From the NCBI GenBank assembly GCA_036397395.1, contig DASWIZ010000005.1:1-26008 (forward strand): a stretch of 26,008 bases of DNA. The letters run 5' to 3'. The notes under the pieces are model-generated. The model searched no databases. It had not been told where the DNA came from and saw only the letters and a program-made list of their open reading frames with translations. This DNA comes from DASRUP01 sp036397395 (GTDB lineage: Bacteria; Patescibacteriota; Minisyncoccia; Minisyncoccales; UBA10102). Positions 1 to 6,106 of this stretch are shown piece after piece. Made by a program: the position numbers and the translations under genes. Every line of letters begins with the position of its first letter. The first letter of the stretch is position 1.

Positions 1-747
1 TTGCGGCTGATACTGATTGACATAGAGCCGCACTTCTGCGGGAACAGCAAGAGAATATGCATTACCTACAAAGCGGTCATAGGGGCTTAGTACTGGAAAC
101 ACGACCCATCCGGCAAGCATGATCATTAAAGAAAGGAAAAAAGCGCCGGCTGCTTCGCGAAACAGTTTTTGGTGAACTAAAAAAAGATATGCGCTAAACA
201 CCGTCATTATCGACACCAGATAGAAAAAAGAGAATTCAACCGCCGCTACAAACCACGAAGGATATTGGATAGAAGCCAGAGTGAACGGAGGGAACGTGCC
301 AGTTAAAAACACATCCCACCTAAACAAAAGTTCGTCACGCAGCCTTGTGCTGTTGAATACGTTCAACGGGCCAAGCGCGAAGCTCATGGCAGAAAACGCG
401 AGGAAAAAAGGAATGCCAACCACAGCAAAGTTTTTAAGTATCCCTGGGATTTTTGCGCCTTGGCGTTTAAGATTTCGCAGAGAAAATACTACCGCGGGAT
501 CAAGCTGCTGTATAATCGCTTTTACCCAAAGCGCAATGCCATGCACAAGCAATGCAACCAGCAAAGGCATAAGCGTCCACGCGAGCTTGGGAGCATTGAG
601 ATTTATATAATGCTCGAGAATGCCAGAACCGTCGTGGCCCGTGAGAAGGTTAAGAATAAAAAAAGTGGCTGTAAAAACAACAAGAGCAAGATAAATAAAA
701 ATCTCCGGCCGAACAAAAAATTTCTGCCCCATAACGAATCTACCCAT
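1..747 (-). CDS. PAP2/Aur1-like integral membrane protein, partial (C-terminus beyond window)
   Basis: The minus-strand frame is open from an ATG at 747 to the left edge (249 codons, no stop), so only the N-terminal part is present. The translation has about five hydrophobic segments: one near residues 13-30, others near 50-70, 100-120 and 175-195, and one just before a VFPVLSPYDRF stretch close to the edge. A TM segment followed by F-P-x-x-x-P is reminiscent of the region before the first catalytic motif of PAP2_3/Aur1-type phosphatases, but the catalytic motifs themselves would lie outside the window, so the family is only a suggestion. The gene starts 11 nt after the stop of the pilin-like gene at 759-1130 and is probably co-transcribed with it. 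A second in-frame ATG at 732 is an alternative start. Confidence 0.6.
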   Translation of the reverse strand, partial: MGRFVMGQKFFVRPEIFIYLALVVFTATFFILNLLTGHDGSGILEHYINLNAPKLAWTLMPLLVALLVHGIALWVKAIIQQLDPAVVFSLRNLKRQGAKIPGILKNFAVVGIPFFLAFSAMSFALGPLNVFNSTRLRDELLFRWDVFLTGTFPPFTLASIQYPSWFVAAVEFSFFYLVSIMTVFSAYLFLVHQKLFREAAGAFFLSLMIMLAGWVVFPVLSPYDRFVGNAYSLAVPAEVRLYVNQYQPQ

Positions 748-758
748 ACAAATAAATT

Positions 759-1130
759 CTAGAATCCAATAATGTTTCTCACCACAACCGGAATTCCGCG
801 CGCCATAACCGCCACCGCAATTCCAATAGCGGCCCACAACAGTTTCATGCGCGCCTCTGACACCGCCTGCGCGTTTCCCCCCTGGGTAATAAACTGCCAC
901 CCTGCCAATACAATAAATATAACGGAGAATATTAATACAATAACAAAAACCCAGTTTACAATCGTATCAAGAATAAGAAGCAGGTTTGCGCCAGATTGCG
1001 GCCCGGCAGGAATTGCTCCCCCAAAAAATTGTACAGGAGGTGCCGAAGGTGGCGCCGCAAATGCGACCTGTCCCATTCCCACGGCAAGCACAAGAAACAG
1101 CAAAGCAAGAAAAATATATTTCATATACAT
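759..1130 (-). CDS. Type IV secretion pilin-like protein (copy 5 of cluster)
   Basis: A 123-residue protein with an N-terminal signal peptide (hydrophobic stretch ending in VAFA, about residues 1-26), a short Pro-rich linker and two membrane helices (about 50-75 and 93-115). The loop between the helices has the pattern ITQGGNAQAVSEARMKLLWAAIGIAV, matching the GG-x-(5-8)-AR-x-LLWA signature of VirB2/TrbC-like T4SS pilins of Patescibacteria. It is paralogous to the genes at 1162-1437, 1537-1896 and 1995-2252 and to the C-terminus of the gene at 2249-4255. The start at 1130 is preferred because an AAGGA lies 10 nt upstream; an ATG at 1124 is possible. A promoter overlaps the stop codon of the preceding pilin gene. 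Confidence 0.85.
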   Translation of the reverse strand: MYMKYIFLALLFLVLAVGMGQVAFAAPPSAPPVQFFGGAIPAGPQSGANLLLILDTIVNWVFVIVLIFSVIFIVLAGWQFITQGGNAQAVSEARMKLLWAAIGIAVAVMARGIPVVVRNIIGF

Positions 1131-1160
1131 AGTTTATTAATCCTTAAACGACCTTGTATT

Positions 1161-1190
1161 ATTATACTCCAAGAATCGATTTTACCACAA
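1161..1190 (-). promoter_or_regulatory. Sigma70-type promoter for the pilin-like gene 759-1130
   Basis: On the minus strand TTGTGG (1185-1190), an 18-nt spacer and a perfect TATAAT (1161-1166). The -10 overlaps the TAA stop of the upstream pilin gene. The predicted start near 1154 gives a leader of about 24 nt that carries an AAGGA ribosome-binding site, unusual in this window. Confidence 0.6.
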
Positions 1191-1437
1191 TAGGCACTCC
1201 GCGCGCCATTACCGCTATGGCAATAGCCACAAAGGCCCACAGCAGCTTGCTGCGCGCTTTTGCCACATTTTGCGGGTCGCCTCCACTGGTGATAAACTGC
1301 CACCCGGCAAGCACCAATATAATAACCGCCAACAGCATAAACCCCACAAATAGCCAATTTGTAAGATTTATAATAAGATTTACTGCTTCAGCTCCGCTTT
1401 GAGGCCCGGTGGGCGCTTGTTGAAGCCAGGTAGGCAT
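1162..1437 (-). CDS. Type IV secretion pilin-like protein (copy 4 of cluster)
   Basis: A 91-residue protein with no cleavable signal peptide: the N-terminus MPTWLQQAPTGPQSGAEAV leads straight into the first membrane helix (about 24-48). The second helix is at about 65-85. The connecting loop ITSGGDPQNVAKARSKLLWAFVAIAIAV carries the GGDP...AR..LLWA signature of T4SS_pilin/VirB2-like proteins. The PTGPQSGA motif before helix 1 recurs in copy 5 (PAGPQSGA), so the two are close paralogs. The gene lies just after a strong terminator (1471-1515) and has its own -10 box 8 nt before the ATG, so it starts a separate transcript. Confidence 0.85.
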   Translation of the reverse strand: MPTWLQQAPTGPQSGAEAVNLIINLTNWLFVGFMLLAVIILVLAGWQFITSGGDPQNVAKARSKLLWAFVAIAIAVMARGVPIVVKSILGV

Positions 1438-1445
1438 ATTATTAG

Positions 1446-1451
1446 TTTATA
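1446..1451 (-). promoter_or_regulatory. Extended -10 box placing transcription start 2 nt before pilin ATG
   Basis: TATAAA preceded by TG-G (extended -10), 8 nt upstream of the ATG at 1437. No clear -35 box was seen. Part of the near-leaderless series described in the findings. Confidence 0.45.
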
Positions 1452-1470
1452 CCACATATTTGCCAAGAAA

Positions 1471-1515
1471 AGAACCGCCCCTTGTCCGCCAACTGGCGGA
1501 TCGAGGGGCGGTTCT
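1471..1515 (-). terminator. Rho-independent terminator with nested inverted repeat
   Basis: A perfect 12-bp inverted repeat (1471-1482 with 1504-1515) encloses a second palindrome, TCCGCCAACTGGCGGA (1485-1500). On the minus strand the stem is followed by TTTTCTT. It lies between two minus-strand pilin-like genes and would end the transcript of the gene at 1537-1896. The inner palindrome resembles short dispersed palindromes of candidate-phyla genomes; I cannot check its copy number here. Confidence 0.7.
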
Positions 1516-1536
1516 GAATTCTAACTATCGAGCCGA

Positions 1537-1896
1537 TTACGGACCAATGATATTTCTCACTGCTGGCGGTAATCCTCGAGCCAATAACGCTACTCCAATT
1601 CCCACTGCCGCCCAAATTAACTTGGTTCGGGCTTCCGATACTGCCGCCGGGTCTCCGCCTCCGCTAATAAACTGCAAGGCAGCCAAAACGATAAATATGA
1701 CGGCAATAATCAGCAGGAGAACGAAAATCCAGTCAGTGATAACTTCGAGCAAGTCAATGAACCCCTGGGCTGTGGTAATTCCTGTCGGGATAGTCTGTGT
1801 TGGATGGGCGCCTCCATGTGTCGCGGAAGCCACACCTCCCATACTTACCGCAAGCACCAATGCAAGCAATCCTACTGTAAGAATCTTTTTCATCAT
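1537..1896 (-). CDS. Type IV secretion pilin-like protein (copy 3 of cluster)
   Basis: A longer reading frame upstream exists, but the real start is probably the MMKKILTVG tandem ATG pair at 1896/1893. This gives about 119 residues with a Lys-rich signal peptide (cleavage near SMGGVASA). A His-containing linker follows (THGGAHPTQT), then helix 1 (about 44-70), the loop ISGGGDPAAVSEARTKLIWAAVGIGVAL and helix 2. The GGGDP...AR..LIWA pattern places it in the T4SS_pilin group. It ends in the nested-hairpin terminator at 1471-1515 and is preceded by a good promoter at 1945-1972. Confidence 0.85.
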   Translation of the reverse strand: MMKKILTVGLLALVLAVSMGGVASATHGGAHPTQTIPTGITTAQGFIDLLEVITDWIFVLLLIIAVIFIVLAALQFISGGGDPAAVSEARTKLIWAAVGIGVALLARGLPPAVRNIIGP

Positions 1897-1944
1897 AATA
1901 TTAGAAAAATACGTGTTCTCGACCTTTTCCGATTTCACAATTCC

Positions 1945-1972
1945 ATTATACTCCGCTGTCAAACTATGTAAA
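1945..1972 (-). promoter_or_regulatory. Sigma70-type promoter for the pilin-like gene 1537-1896
   Basis: Minus strand: TTTACA (1967-1972), 16-nt spacer, TATAAT (1945-1950). Predicted start near 1938, giving a leader of about 42 nt, one of the longer leaders in the window. Confidence 0.6.
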
Positions 1973-1994
1973 TACACTTTATCCACACACCGCT

Positions 1995-2252
1995 TTAGGC
2001 GCCGATAATGCTGCGCACCACCGTAAAAATGCCCTGGGCAAGCAATGCCACCACCAGCCCAACCACCGCCCACATAAGCGTTTTTCTGCCCGTGGCAATG
2101 CGGTTTGGATCGCCCCCACCCGTTAAAAGAATCGCGGCGCCAATAATAATCATGACAACCATAACAAACATTGCCAGCACGAAAATCCAGTTGCCAATGT
2201 TTTTTAAAATATCGATCATTGCCTGGGCGCTAAAAGTCGGCACCGTGGTCAT
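1995..2252 (-). CDS. Type IV secretion pilin-like protein (copy 2 of cluster)
   Basis: An 85-residue protein starting at the ATG at 2252, which overlaps the TGA of the upstream PKD-pilin gene as ATGA. This 4-nt overlap indicates translational coupling and fixes the start. There is no signal peptide: MTTVPTFSAQAMIDIL leads into helix 1 (about 20-45). The loop LTGGGDPNRIATGRKTLMWAVVGLVV follows, then helix 2 to the C-terminus. GGGDP...GR..LMWA matches the other paralogs. Coupling to the large PKD protein suggests the two products are made together and may assemble together. Confidence 0.85.
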   Translation of the reverse strand: MTTVPTFSAQAMIDILKNIGNWIFVLAMFVMVVMIIIGAAILLTGGGDPNRIATGRKTLMWAVVGLVVALLAQGIFTVVRSIIGA

Positions 2253-4255
2253 ATTCCAAGAATTGCTTTGAGGACTTCCACCAATCCCTTGGCTACCACA
2301 ATTATGCCAAACCCGACAATAGTCCACAGCAGCATGCGCCGGGCAGTGGCCACTCGTCCCGGGTCGCCGGCCGCGGTCATAAATATGACTCCGGCCACTA
2401 CCAGAATAATGGGCGCCACGATTACGGCAATGGTAAAGATAAGGTCAATTAAGCTGTTAATAAGGTCGGTAAACGACGTGGCGTTTATGGGATTCCGGAA
2501 CGTAAGATTAATCGTCGGCGACAACACCGGCCCCCCTCCAGTGGCACAAATCCCGGAAGTATTACATGCAAGCGGCGCATTGCAAGCTCCCTCCCCCCCT
2601 CCTACGCAAGGATTTCCTTCCGTGCCTTCCATCCCGCCAGCTCCCGAAGAACAGTCGTCTGGACAACTTGTTGCATCTTCTCCCGTTTCGCAGACGTTAT
2701 TTGGGCAAACCGGCCCCGGCACGCCCACACTTACTGGCCTTGAAGTAGAATCTGAAAACCCTCCTCCGTCTACAAGACTGAGTGTTATATTATACACTTT
2801 TGCGGCTGCATACGTGTGCGTATGGGGGCCTTGCCCAAGTTCAGGCGGACTCCCATCATCCCAATCCCACGCCCAAGCCGCGCCAGCTAATGTACCAAAA
2901 CTACCTGGCTTTGAATCATCTGTAACAGTTACGTCTAGCCCACTAACCGAGGTTGTAAAATCTGCTGTGGGCGGGATACCGCCTGGCGGGTTTACCGTCA
3001 CAATCACTGCGTCTGTGTCTGCATCTGCACCGCCATCTGTTACTGTCAGAAGATAGGTGTGAGATCCGTCAGAAATAAATGGGAGCTTTAGGGTTTTGCC
3101 GCTTCCAAGAAATACGCCGCTTTCTGTCCATTGATAGACGACAATCGGTCCTGTGCTTGCTGATCCGTCGAGAATTACGTTTGTTTCCCCGGGCACACTA
3201 TCTGAATCTGCTTTGGTCTGATCAGGCCCAGCTTTGGCGTCAAGCGCGCCGCCAGCTGGCAACACGGTAATTGTTACATTGCCCGTCTTAACCGCGAAGG
3301 CGCTATCTACCACCTGCAACCGAAGAGCATATGTCCCGTCTGTAGAAAACGATGCTGACGGACTAGAAGTATTAGCGGTCGGTGAAAATGTAACATTGCC
3401 AGGCCCAGAAAGCTTGGTCCAAAGATACGAGTACGGAGAGACGCCACCGCTTGCGAAACCAGTTAAACTAGTGCTGCCGGGGAGAGTGATTGTTGTTGGA
3501 TTTGCCCCAGCAATAACGGTAAGCCCGCCGCCAGCAGTAACGGTAAAAGAGTCTGACTTGGCCGGACTTATATTCCCCGCATCGTCAACTGCAAACGCGG
3601 AAAGCGTTACATTGTCTCCCGCCGCGTAGGTGCTGCTATTCGAACACGCGGCGCTTGGCTGGGGCGCAGCAAACGTAACCGAGCACACGTTTACGAAGGG
3701 GCCTCCGTTTACTTGCTCTGCAACCGAAATGGTTTTTACGCCGCTTCCCGAGTCAGAAGCGTTTGCCTGAAAGTTAACTGATCCTGCCGGAGGATCTCCT
3801 GCCGGGTTATGCGTAAGTGACGTAATCGTAGGCCGCGTGGTATCAGCAGCGGTGACCGTAAACGTAACGTCGAGGTTGTCCGAGGTAATATTCTGTTCGA
3901 ATGTCGCTACATCGCTGCATGCAAAGTGCCGTGTGTGGGTTCCGACCCCAAAGTTAGCTGGATCCGTACAATTATGAAATGTTGTCCCTTGACCACCCGA
4001 ACAATTGAAGGACATGCCGGTCCATTGAAGGTCAGTTGACGATCTTCGGCATTCAGCGTTTACTTGCGTCTCGAACGTTATAGTTACGATTCCAGGAGAT
4101 ACAACAAATGGAGGTATTGTACAATCTGCATCTGGACCTACACATACATCCGAAAACGTAGGAACGTCCGCATGAACAAGCATGGGAAGAAAAGCAAAAA
4201 ACAAAGCGGCGGGGAGGGCGACCGCGAGAGATCTAAAAACAAGTTTCTTTTGCAT
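2249..4255 (-). CDS. PKD/Ig-like repeat surface protein with C-terminal T4SS pilin-like domain
   Basis: 668 residues from the ATG at 4255. Longer upstream ATGs would run through the PIN toxin gene, and this start has a signal peptide (residues 1-29, cleavage after LVHA) and a promoter. In order: beta-rich domains at about 30-137 and 138-240, PKD-like domains at about 241-332, 333-423 and 424-512 (the last with WDWDDGSP and HTYAAAKVYNITL), and a Cys-rich segment at 517-570 (CPNNVCETGEDATSCPDDC, then paired Cys). The C-terminus has two membrane helices (about 600-627 and 643-664) joined by TAAGDPGRVATARRMLLWTIVG, the same pilin signature as the four small paralogs. The likely role is a cell-surface or pilus-tip adhesin anchored by a pilin domain; function is inferred from architecture only. 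Confidence 0.85.
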   Translation of the reverse strand: MQKKLVFRSLAVALPAALFFAFLPMLVHADVPTFSDVCVGPDADCTIPPFVVSPGIVTITFETQVNAECRRSSTDLQWTGMSFNCSGGQGTTFHNCTDPANFGVGTHTRHFACSDVATFEQNITSDNLDVTFTVTAADTTRPTITSLTHNPAGDPPAGSVNFQANASDSGSGVKTISVAEQVNGGPFVNVCSVTFAAPQPSAACSNSSTYAAGDNVTLSAFAVDDAGNISPAKSDSFTVTAGGGLTVIAGANPTTITLPGSTSLTGFASGGVSPYSYLWTKLSGPGNVTFSPTANTSSPSASFSTDGTYALRLQVVDSAFAVKTGNVTITVLPAGGALDAKAGPDQTKADSDSVPGETNVILDGSASTGPIVVYQWTESGVFLGSGKTLKLPFISDGSHTYLLTVTDGGADADTDAVIVTVNPPGGIPPTADFTTSVSGLDVTVTDDSKPGSFGTLAGAAWAWDWDDGSPPELGQGPHTHTYAAAKVYNITLSLVDGGGFSDSTSRPVSVGVPGPVCPNNVCETGEDATSCPDDCSSGAGGMEGTEGNPCVGGGEGACNAPLACNTSGICATGGGPVLSPTINLTFRNPINATSFTDLINSLIDLIFTIAVIVAPIILVVAGVIFMTAAGDPGRVATARRMLLWTIVGFGIIVVAKGLVEVLKAILGI

Positions 4256-4261
4256 TAAGCT

Positions 4262-4290
4262 ATTATAGAAAGAAATAGCAATGGGCACAA
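4262..4290 (-). promoter_or_regulatory. Leaderless promoter of the PKD-pilin gene
   Basis: Minus strand: TTGTGC (4285-4290), 17-nt spacer, perfect TATAAT (4262-4267), then exactly 6 nt to the ATG at 4255. The predicted +1 is the A of the start codon. Confidence 0.6.
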
Positions 4291-4328
4291 TACAGTTATC
4301 CACAGGGCCTAAAGCAAACAATAAACTT

Positions 4329-4742
4329 TTACTCAAGCGCCGGTGAAACAACATCAATAACTTTCTTTCCTTTCTCAAACTGCTCCTTATCCAGCGTAAC
4401 AAGCGGGACCGCGTACTCAAAAGCAAGCGCAACGTAAATTGCATCTGCTCCGCGCAGACCGGTTTCACAGATAATCTTTGCCGCGCGGTCCGCAAGCCTT
4501 CCATCCACCGGGACAAACGTACAGTTTGGGAGTCCGCGCAGCGCTCCTACAAATTCCAGAGAGAATTTGGAGTTTTTTGTCGCGCGGAATAACCCCGAAG
4601 CAACTTCGGGAATAAGAATTTCCGGAACCAGCATTTTGTGCCCTTCGCTCTCTACGGAATCCAAAAAACCCTTACTCTGTTTAGAGTAGGGTTCGTCTCC
4701 TTTTGCGGCACTCAAAAATACGCTTGCATCAACGCAAAACAT
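4329..4742 (-). CDS. PIN-domain toxin (VapC-like ribonuclease)
   Basis: 137 residues, the usual length of a VapC-type PIN ribonuclease. The four acidic residues expected to bind the metal are visible: D5 (FCVDASVFL), E46 (IPEVASG), D100 (RGADAIYVA) and D118 (LVTLDKEQF). All are present, so it should be active as an endoribonuclease that blocks growth when its antitoxin is lost. The gene starts 4 nt after the stop of a 57-residue ORF that fits the antitoxin position. The stop at 4329 lies 74 nt upstream of the PKD-pilin gene start on the same strand. Target RNA cannot be inferred. Confidence 0.88.
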   Translation of the reverse strand: MFCVDASVFLSAAKGDEPYSKQSKGFLDSVESEGHKMLVPEILIPEVASGLFRATKNSKFSLEFVGALRGLPNCTFVPVDGRLADRAAKIICETGLRGADAIYVALAFEYAVPLVTLDKEQFEKGKKVIDVVSPALE

Positions 4743-4746
4743 AAAT

Positions 4747-4920
4747 CTAACCGCTGCGTTCTTGCTTGAGTATCTGAAGACTTGTTTTTTTTGTCTTCCA
4801 GAGCTTTGGAAGGCGGCTGCTTACCTGTTCAAGTTTTTTCCACGCTTCCTGGTACCGCTTCTCGTTTTGAAGCAATCTGCCCTTTCCATTCTGAAGTTTT
4901 TGGAGAGTTGCTTGTGTCAT
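4747..4920 (-). CDS. Probable small antitoxin partner of the PIN toxin
   Basis: 57 residues, highly charged (many Lys, Gln, Glu) with a helical, coiled-coil-like N-terminal half. It ends W-K-T-K-K-x-S-L-Q-I-L-K-Q-E-R-S-G, the sort of Arg/Lys-rich tail many VapB-type antitoxins use to contact the PIN partner. It lies 4 nt upstream of the toxin and has an excellent own promoter whose +1 is the A of its ATG. No clear AbrB or ribbon-helix-helix fold is visible, so the antitoxin role rests on size and position. Confidence 0.7.
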   Translation of the reverse strand: MTQATLQKLQNGKGRLLQNEKRYQEAWKKLEQVSSRLPKLWKTKKTSLQILKQERSG

Positions 4921-4924
4921 ACTT

Positions 4925-5047
4925 TTAGTATAAAACGAAAGATTCCTCCTTGTCAAACAAAACGGCGGTAAAGACGACGGCCCCGCCCAAAACCAGCAGG
5001 GTATTAAGGCGGGCAGGAAGAGAGGTAAAAACAAATTTCTTTTTCAT
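4925..5047 (-). CDS. 40-codon ORF resembling a duplicated signal-peptide start of the PKD-pilin gene
   Basis: The ORF begins MKKKFVFTSLPARLNTLLVL and continues as a hydrophobic segment to FDKEESFVLY, then stops 4 nt before the antitoxin ATG. Its first residues parallel those of the PKD-pilin gene (MQKKLVFRSLAVALPAAL), and the DNA around both starts is similar, including a TATAAT box 6 nt before each ATG. It may be a remnant left by duplication or by insertion of the toxin-antitoxin pair, or a genuine small membrane peptide. No ribosome-binding site is seen. Confidence 0.4.
   Translation of the reverse strand: MKKKFVFTSLPARLNTLLVLGGAVVFTAVLFDKEESFVLY
4927..4956 (-). promoter_or_regulatory. 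Leaderless promoter of the PIN toxin-antitoxin operon
   Basis: Minus strand: consensus TTGACA (4951-4956), 18-nt spacer, TATACT (4927-4932), then exactly 6 nt to the ATG at 4920. It lies inside the small upstream ORF, so the toxin pair can be transcribed independently. Confidence 0.7.
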
Positions 5048-5053
5048 TAGGTT

Positions 5054-5082
5054 ATTATAATGTTATTATTGGAAAGTCGCAA
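5054..5082 (-). promoter_or_regulatory. Leaderless promoter of the 40-codon ORF
   Basis: Minus strand: TTGCGA (5077-5082), 17-nt spacer, TATAAT (5054-5059), 6 nt to the ATG at 5047. Same geometry as the PKD-pilin promoter at 4262-4290. Confidence 0.5.
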
Positions 5083-5110
5083 CAAGCATACTATCCCGGG
5101 GCGTCCGCTA

Positions 5111-5140
5111 TTGACAAAATATATTTGCCTATGCTATCAT
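5111..5140 (+). promoter_or_regulatory. Strong plus-strand promoter for a candidate small RNA
   Basis: TTGACA (5111-5116), 18-nt spacer ending in TGC (extended -10), TATCAT (5135-5140). No plus-strand gene follows; the predicted start near 5147 coincides with the foot of a long hairpin. Confidence 0.6.
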
Positions 5141-5145
5141 TGAAT

Positions 5146-5208
5146 AAACCCCTCGGGTGCCGCACCGCCGTAACCATTCTGGCGCTTAAGCATCCGGGGT
5201 TTTAGTTT
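5146..5208 (+). ncRNA. Candidate ~60-nt small RNA or attenuator ending in an intrinsic terminator
   Basis: The predicted transcript folds into one long hairpin. AAACCCC (5146-5152) pairs with GGGGTTT (5196-5202), then GGGTGC with GCATCC inside it, then CGCC with GGCG at the tip. The 3' side runs into TTTTAGTTT, as in an intrinsic terminator. It sits right behind a strong promoter and in front of the convergent gene at 5202-5648, so it may be a free small RNA. Alternatively the hairpin serves only as a terminator for that gene on the other strand. No known RNA family was recognised. Confidence 0.45.
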
Positions 5209-5648
5209 AGAACAAGACGCTTTATTTCTCCAAAACTTAGCGCGCAGTCTGGCTTTTGTCTCCCCTTCATAGTTTTATAAGAAATCAAGTGAGCTCCCGA
5301 CTTTTTCCCTACTCTTTTAAAATCTATAGTGGGCACTTCTTCTGAAAATCCACCCCACATTTCCGCAAACATGCTCCTTAATAATCGCTCGTATCCTGAA
5401 TACTCTTCATCAATAAATATCGGGGTTCGGTAATCCACTTTTGCATATTTAAGCAGTAAAACAACTCCCGCAATAAACGTGCGATAGACAAATAAACGCG
5501 GCTTGCCTTGTTTTCGAAACTCTTCCTGGAGCTGCCGCTTCACTCTTGCCGGGATTAAAACAGTAAAAGTTCTGTCGTTTGATAGCCCGATGACCGTATT
5601 CTTATTCGTTTTCTCGATCTTATTCGACTGATCGATCTCAACGGTCAT
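5202..5648 (-). CDS. Hypothetical protein, 148 residues
   Basis: No family recognised. The N-terminal third is polar (SNKIEKTNKNTVIGLSNDRTFTVLIPARVKRQLQEEFRKQGKPR), with an RTFTVLIPARVKRQLQEEF stretch that resembles a beta-strand followed by a helix, as in ribbon-helix-helix DNA-binding proteins. A hydrophobic helix (FIAGVVLLLKYAKVDY) and a mixed C-terminal half follow. It could be a small regulator or an orphan antitoxin; this is weak inference. The start at 5648 has no clear ribosome-binding site. Its stop lies in the foot of the hairpin at 5146-5202, which may serve as its terminator. Confidence 0.6.
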   Translation of the reverse strand: MTVEIDQSNKIEKTNKNTVIGLSNDRTFTVLIPARVKRQLQEEFRKQGKPRLFVYRTFIAGVVLLLKYAKVDYRTPIFIDEEYSGYERLLRSMFAEMWGGFSEEVPTIDFKRVGKKSGAHLISYKTMKGRQKPDCALSFGEIKRLVLN

Positions 5649-5720
5649 ACGGTTTTGGGGCTGGCGGAGAGGAAGAGGGCGGGGAGGAGGAGTTTGCGGG
5701 GAGAGATTGAGAGCATAGTA

Positions 5721-6020
5721 TTAGGAGTTTTCATAGTTTGGCTTCAAGAACGGCAAACCTTTGCTTTTGGCCGGCTTCCCTGACACCAGCGTGGTTTCGA
5801 TCGCGCCTAATCTGGCATCCACGTTTTCCAGCCTACTTTCCACGTTCCCTAATCTTGCGTCCATTCCATTGAGTTGCTTGGTATGCATGTCTAACTGCTC
5901 ACTGATTGCCTTGAGCGTTCCTTGCTCTAAATCCTCGATAACCAAGTCAAACTCTTTGCGCACTTCTTTTGCCGTTGCTTTCGCGGTCTCCTGAATAAGT
6001 TGTTTGAGGTCGCCTGCCAT
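5721..6020 (-). CDS. Small coiled-coil protein
   Basis: 99 residues from the ATG at 6020. Almost the whole protein is a predicted coiled coil: heptad-like repeats DLKQLIQETAKATAKEVRKEF and a tandem motif MDARLGNVESRLENVDARLGAIETTL (M/V-D-A-R-L-G/E-x-V/I-E) of the kind common in small candidate-phyla coiled-coil proteins. A basic, aromatic tail (KPAKSKGLPFLKPNYENS) follows. Function unknown. The start was chosen because TACAAT lies 10 nt upstream and the longer ORF has no promoter or ribosome-binding site. Confidence 0.65.
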   Translation of the reverse strand: MAGDLKQLIQETAKATAKEVRKEFDLVIEDLEQGTLKAISEQLDMHTKQLNGMDARLGNVESRLENVDARLGAIETTLVSGKPAKSKGLPFLKPNYENS

Positions 6021-6030
6021 TTGTAGATAT

Positions 6031-6059
6031 ATTGTACCGAAAGCGCGGGAGAAGGGCAA
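6031..6059 (-). promoter_or_regulatory. Promoter of the coiled-coil gene
   Basis: Minus strand: TTGCCC (6054-6059), 17-nt spacer, TACAAT (6031-6036). The predicted leader is only about 4 nt. Confidence 0.45.
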
Positions 6060-6094
6060 GCAAGAAAGTTATCCACAAAGCACTATGCTTATGT

Positions 6095-6100
6095 TATGCT
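6095..6100 (+). promoter_or_regulatory. Extended -10 box giving a leaderless start for the DUF3800 remnant
   Basis: TG-T-TATGCT, 6 nt before the ATG at 6107. No convincing -35 (TTATCC at 6069-6074 is too far). Confidence 0.4.
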
Positions 6101-6106
6101 GGGCTC

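Noticed and set aside
2268..3629. Plus-strand ORFs of 262 and 131 codons opposite the PKD-pilin gene
   Set aside because: They are antisense to a well-supported gene, low complexity and show no recognisable domain.
5146..5202. Riboswitch for the hypothetical gene 5202-5648
   Set aside because: The hairpin lies at the 3' end of that gene, on the convergent side, not in its leader.
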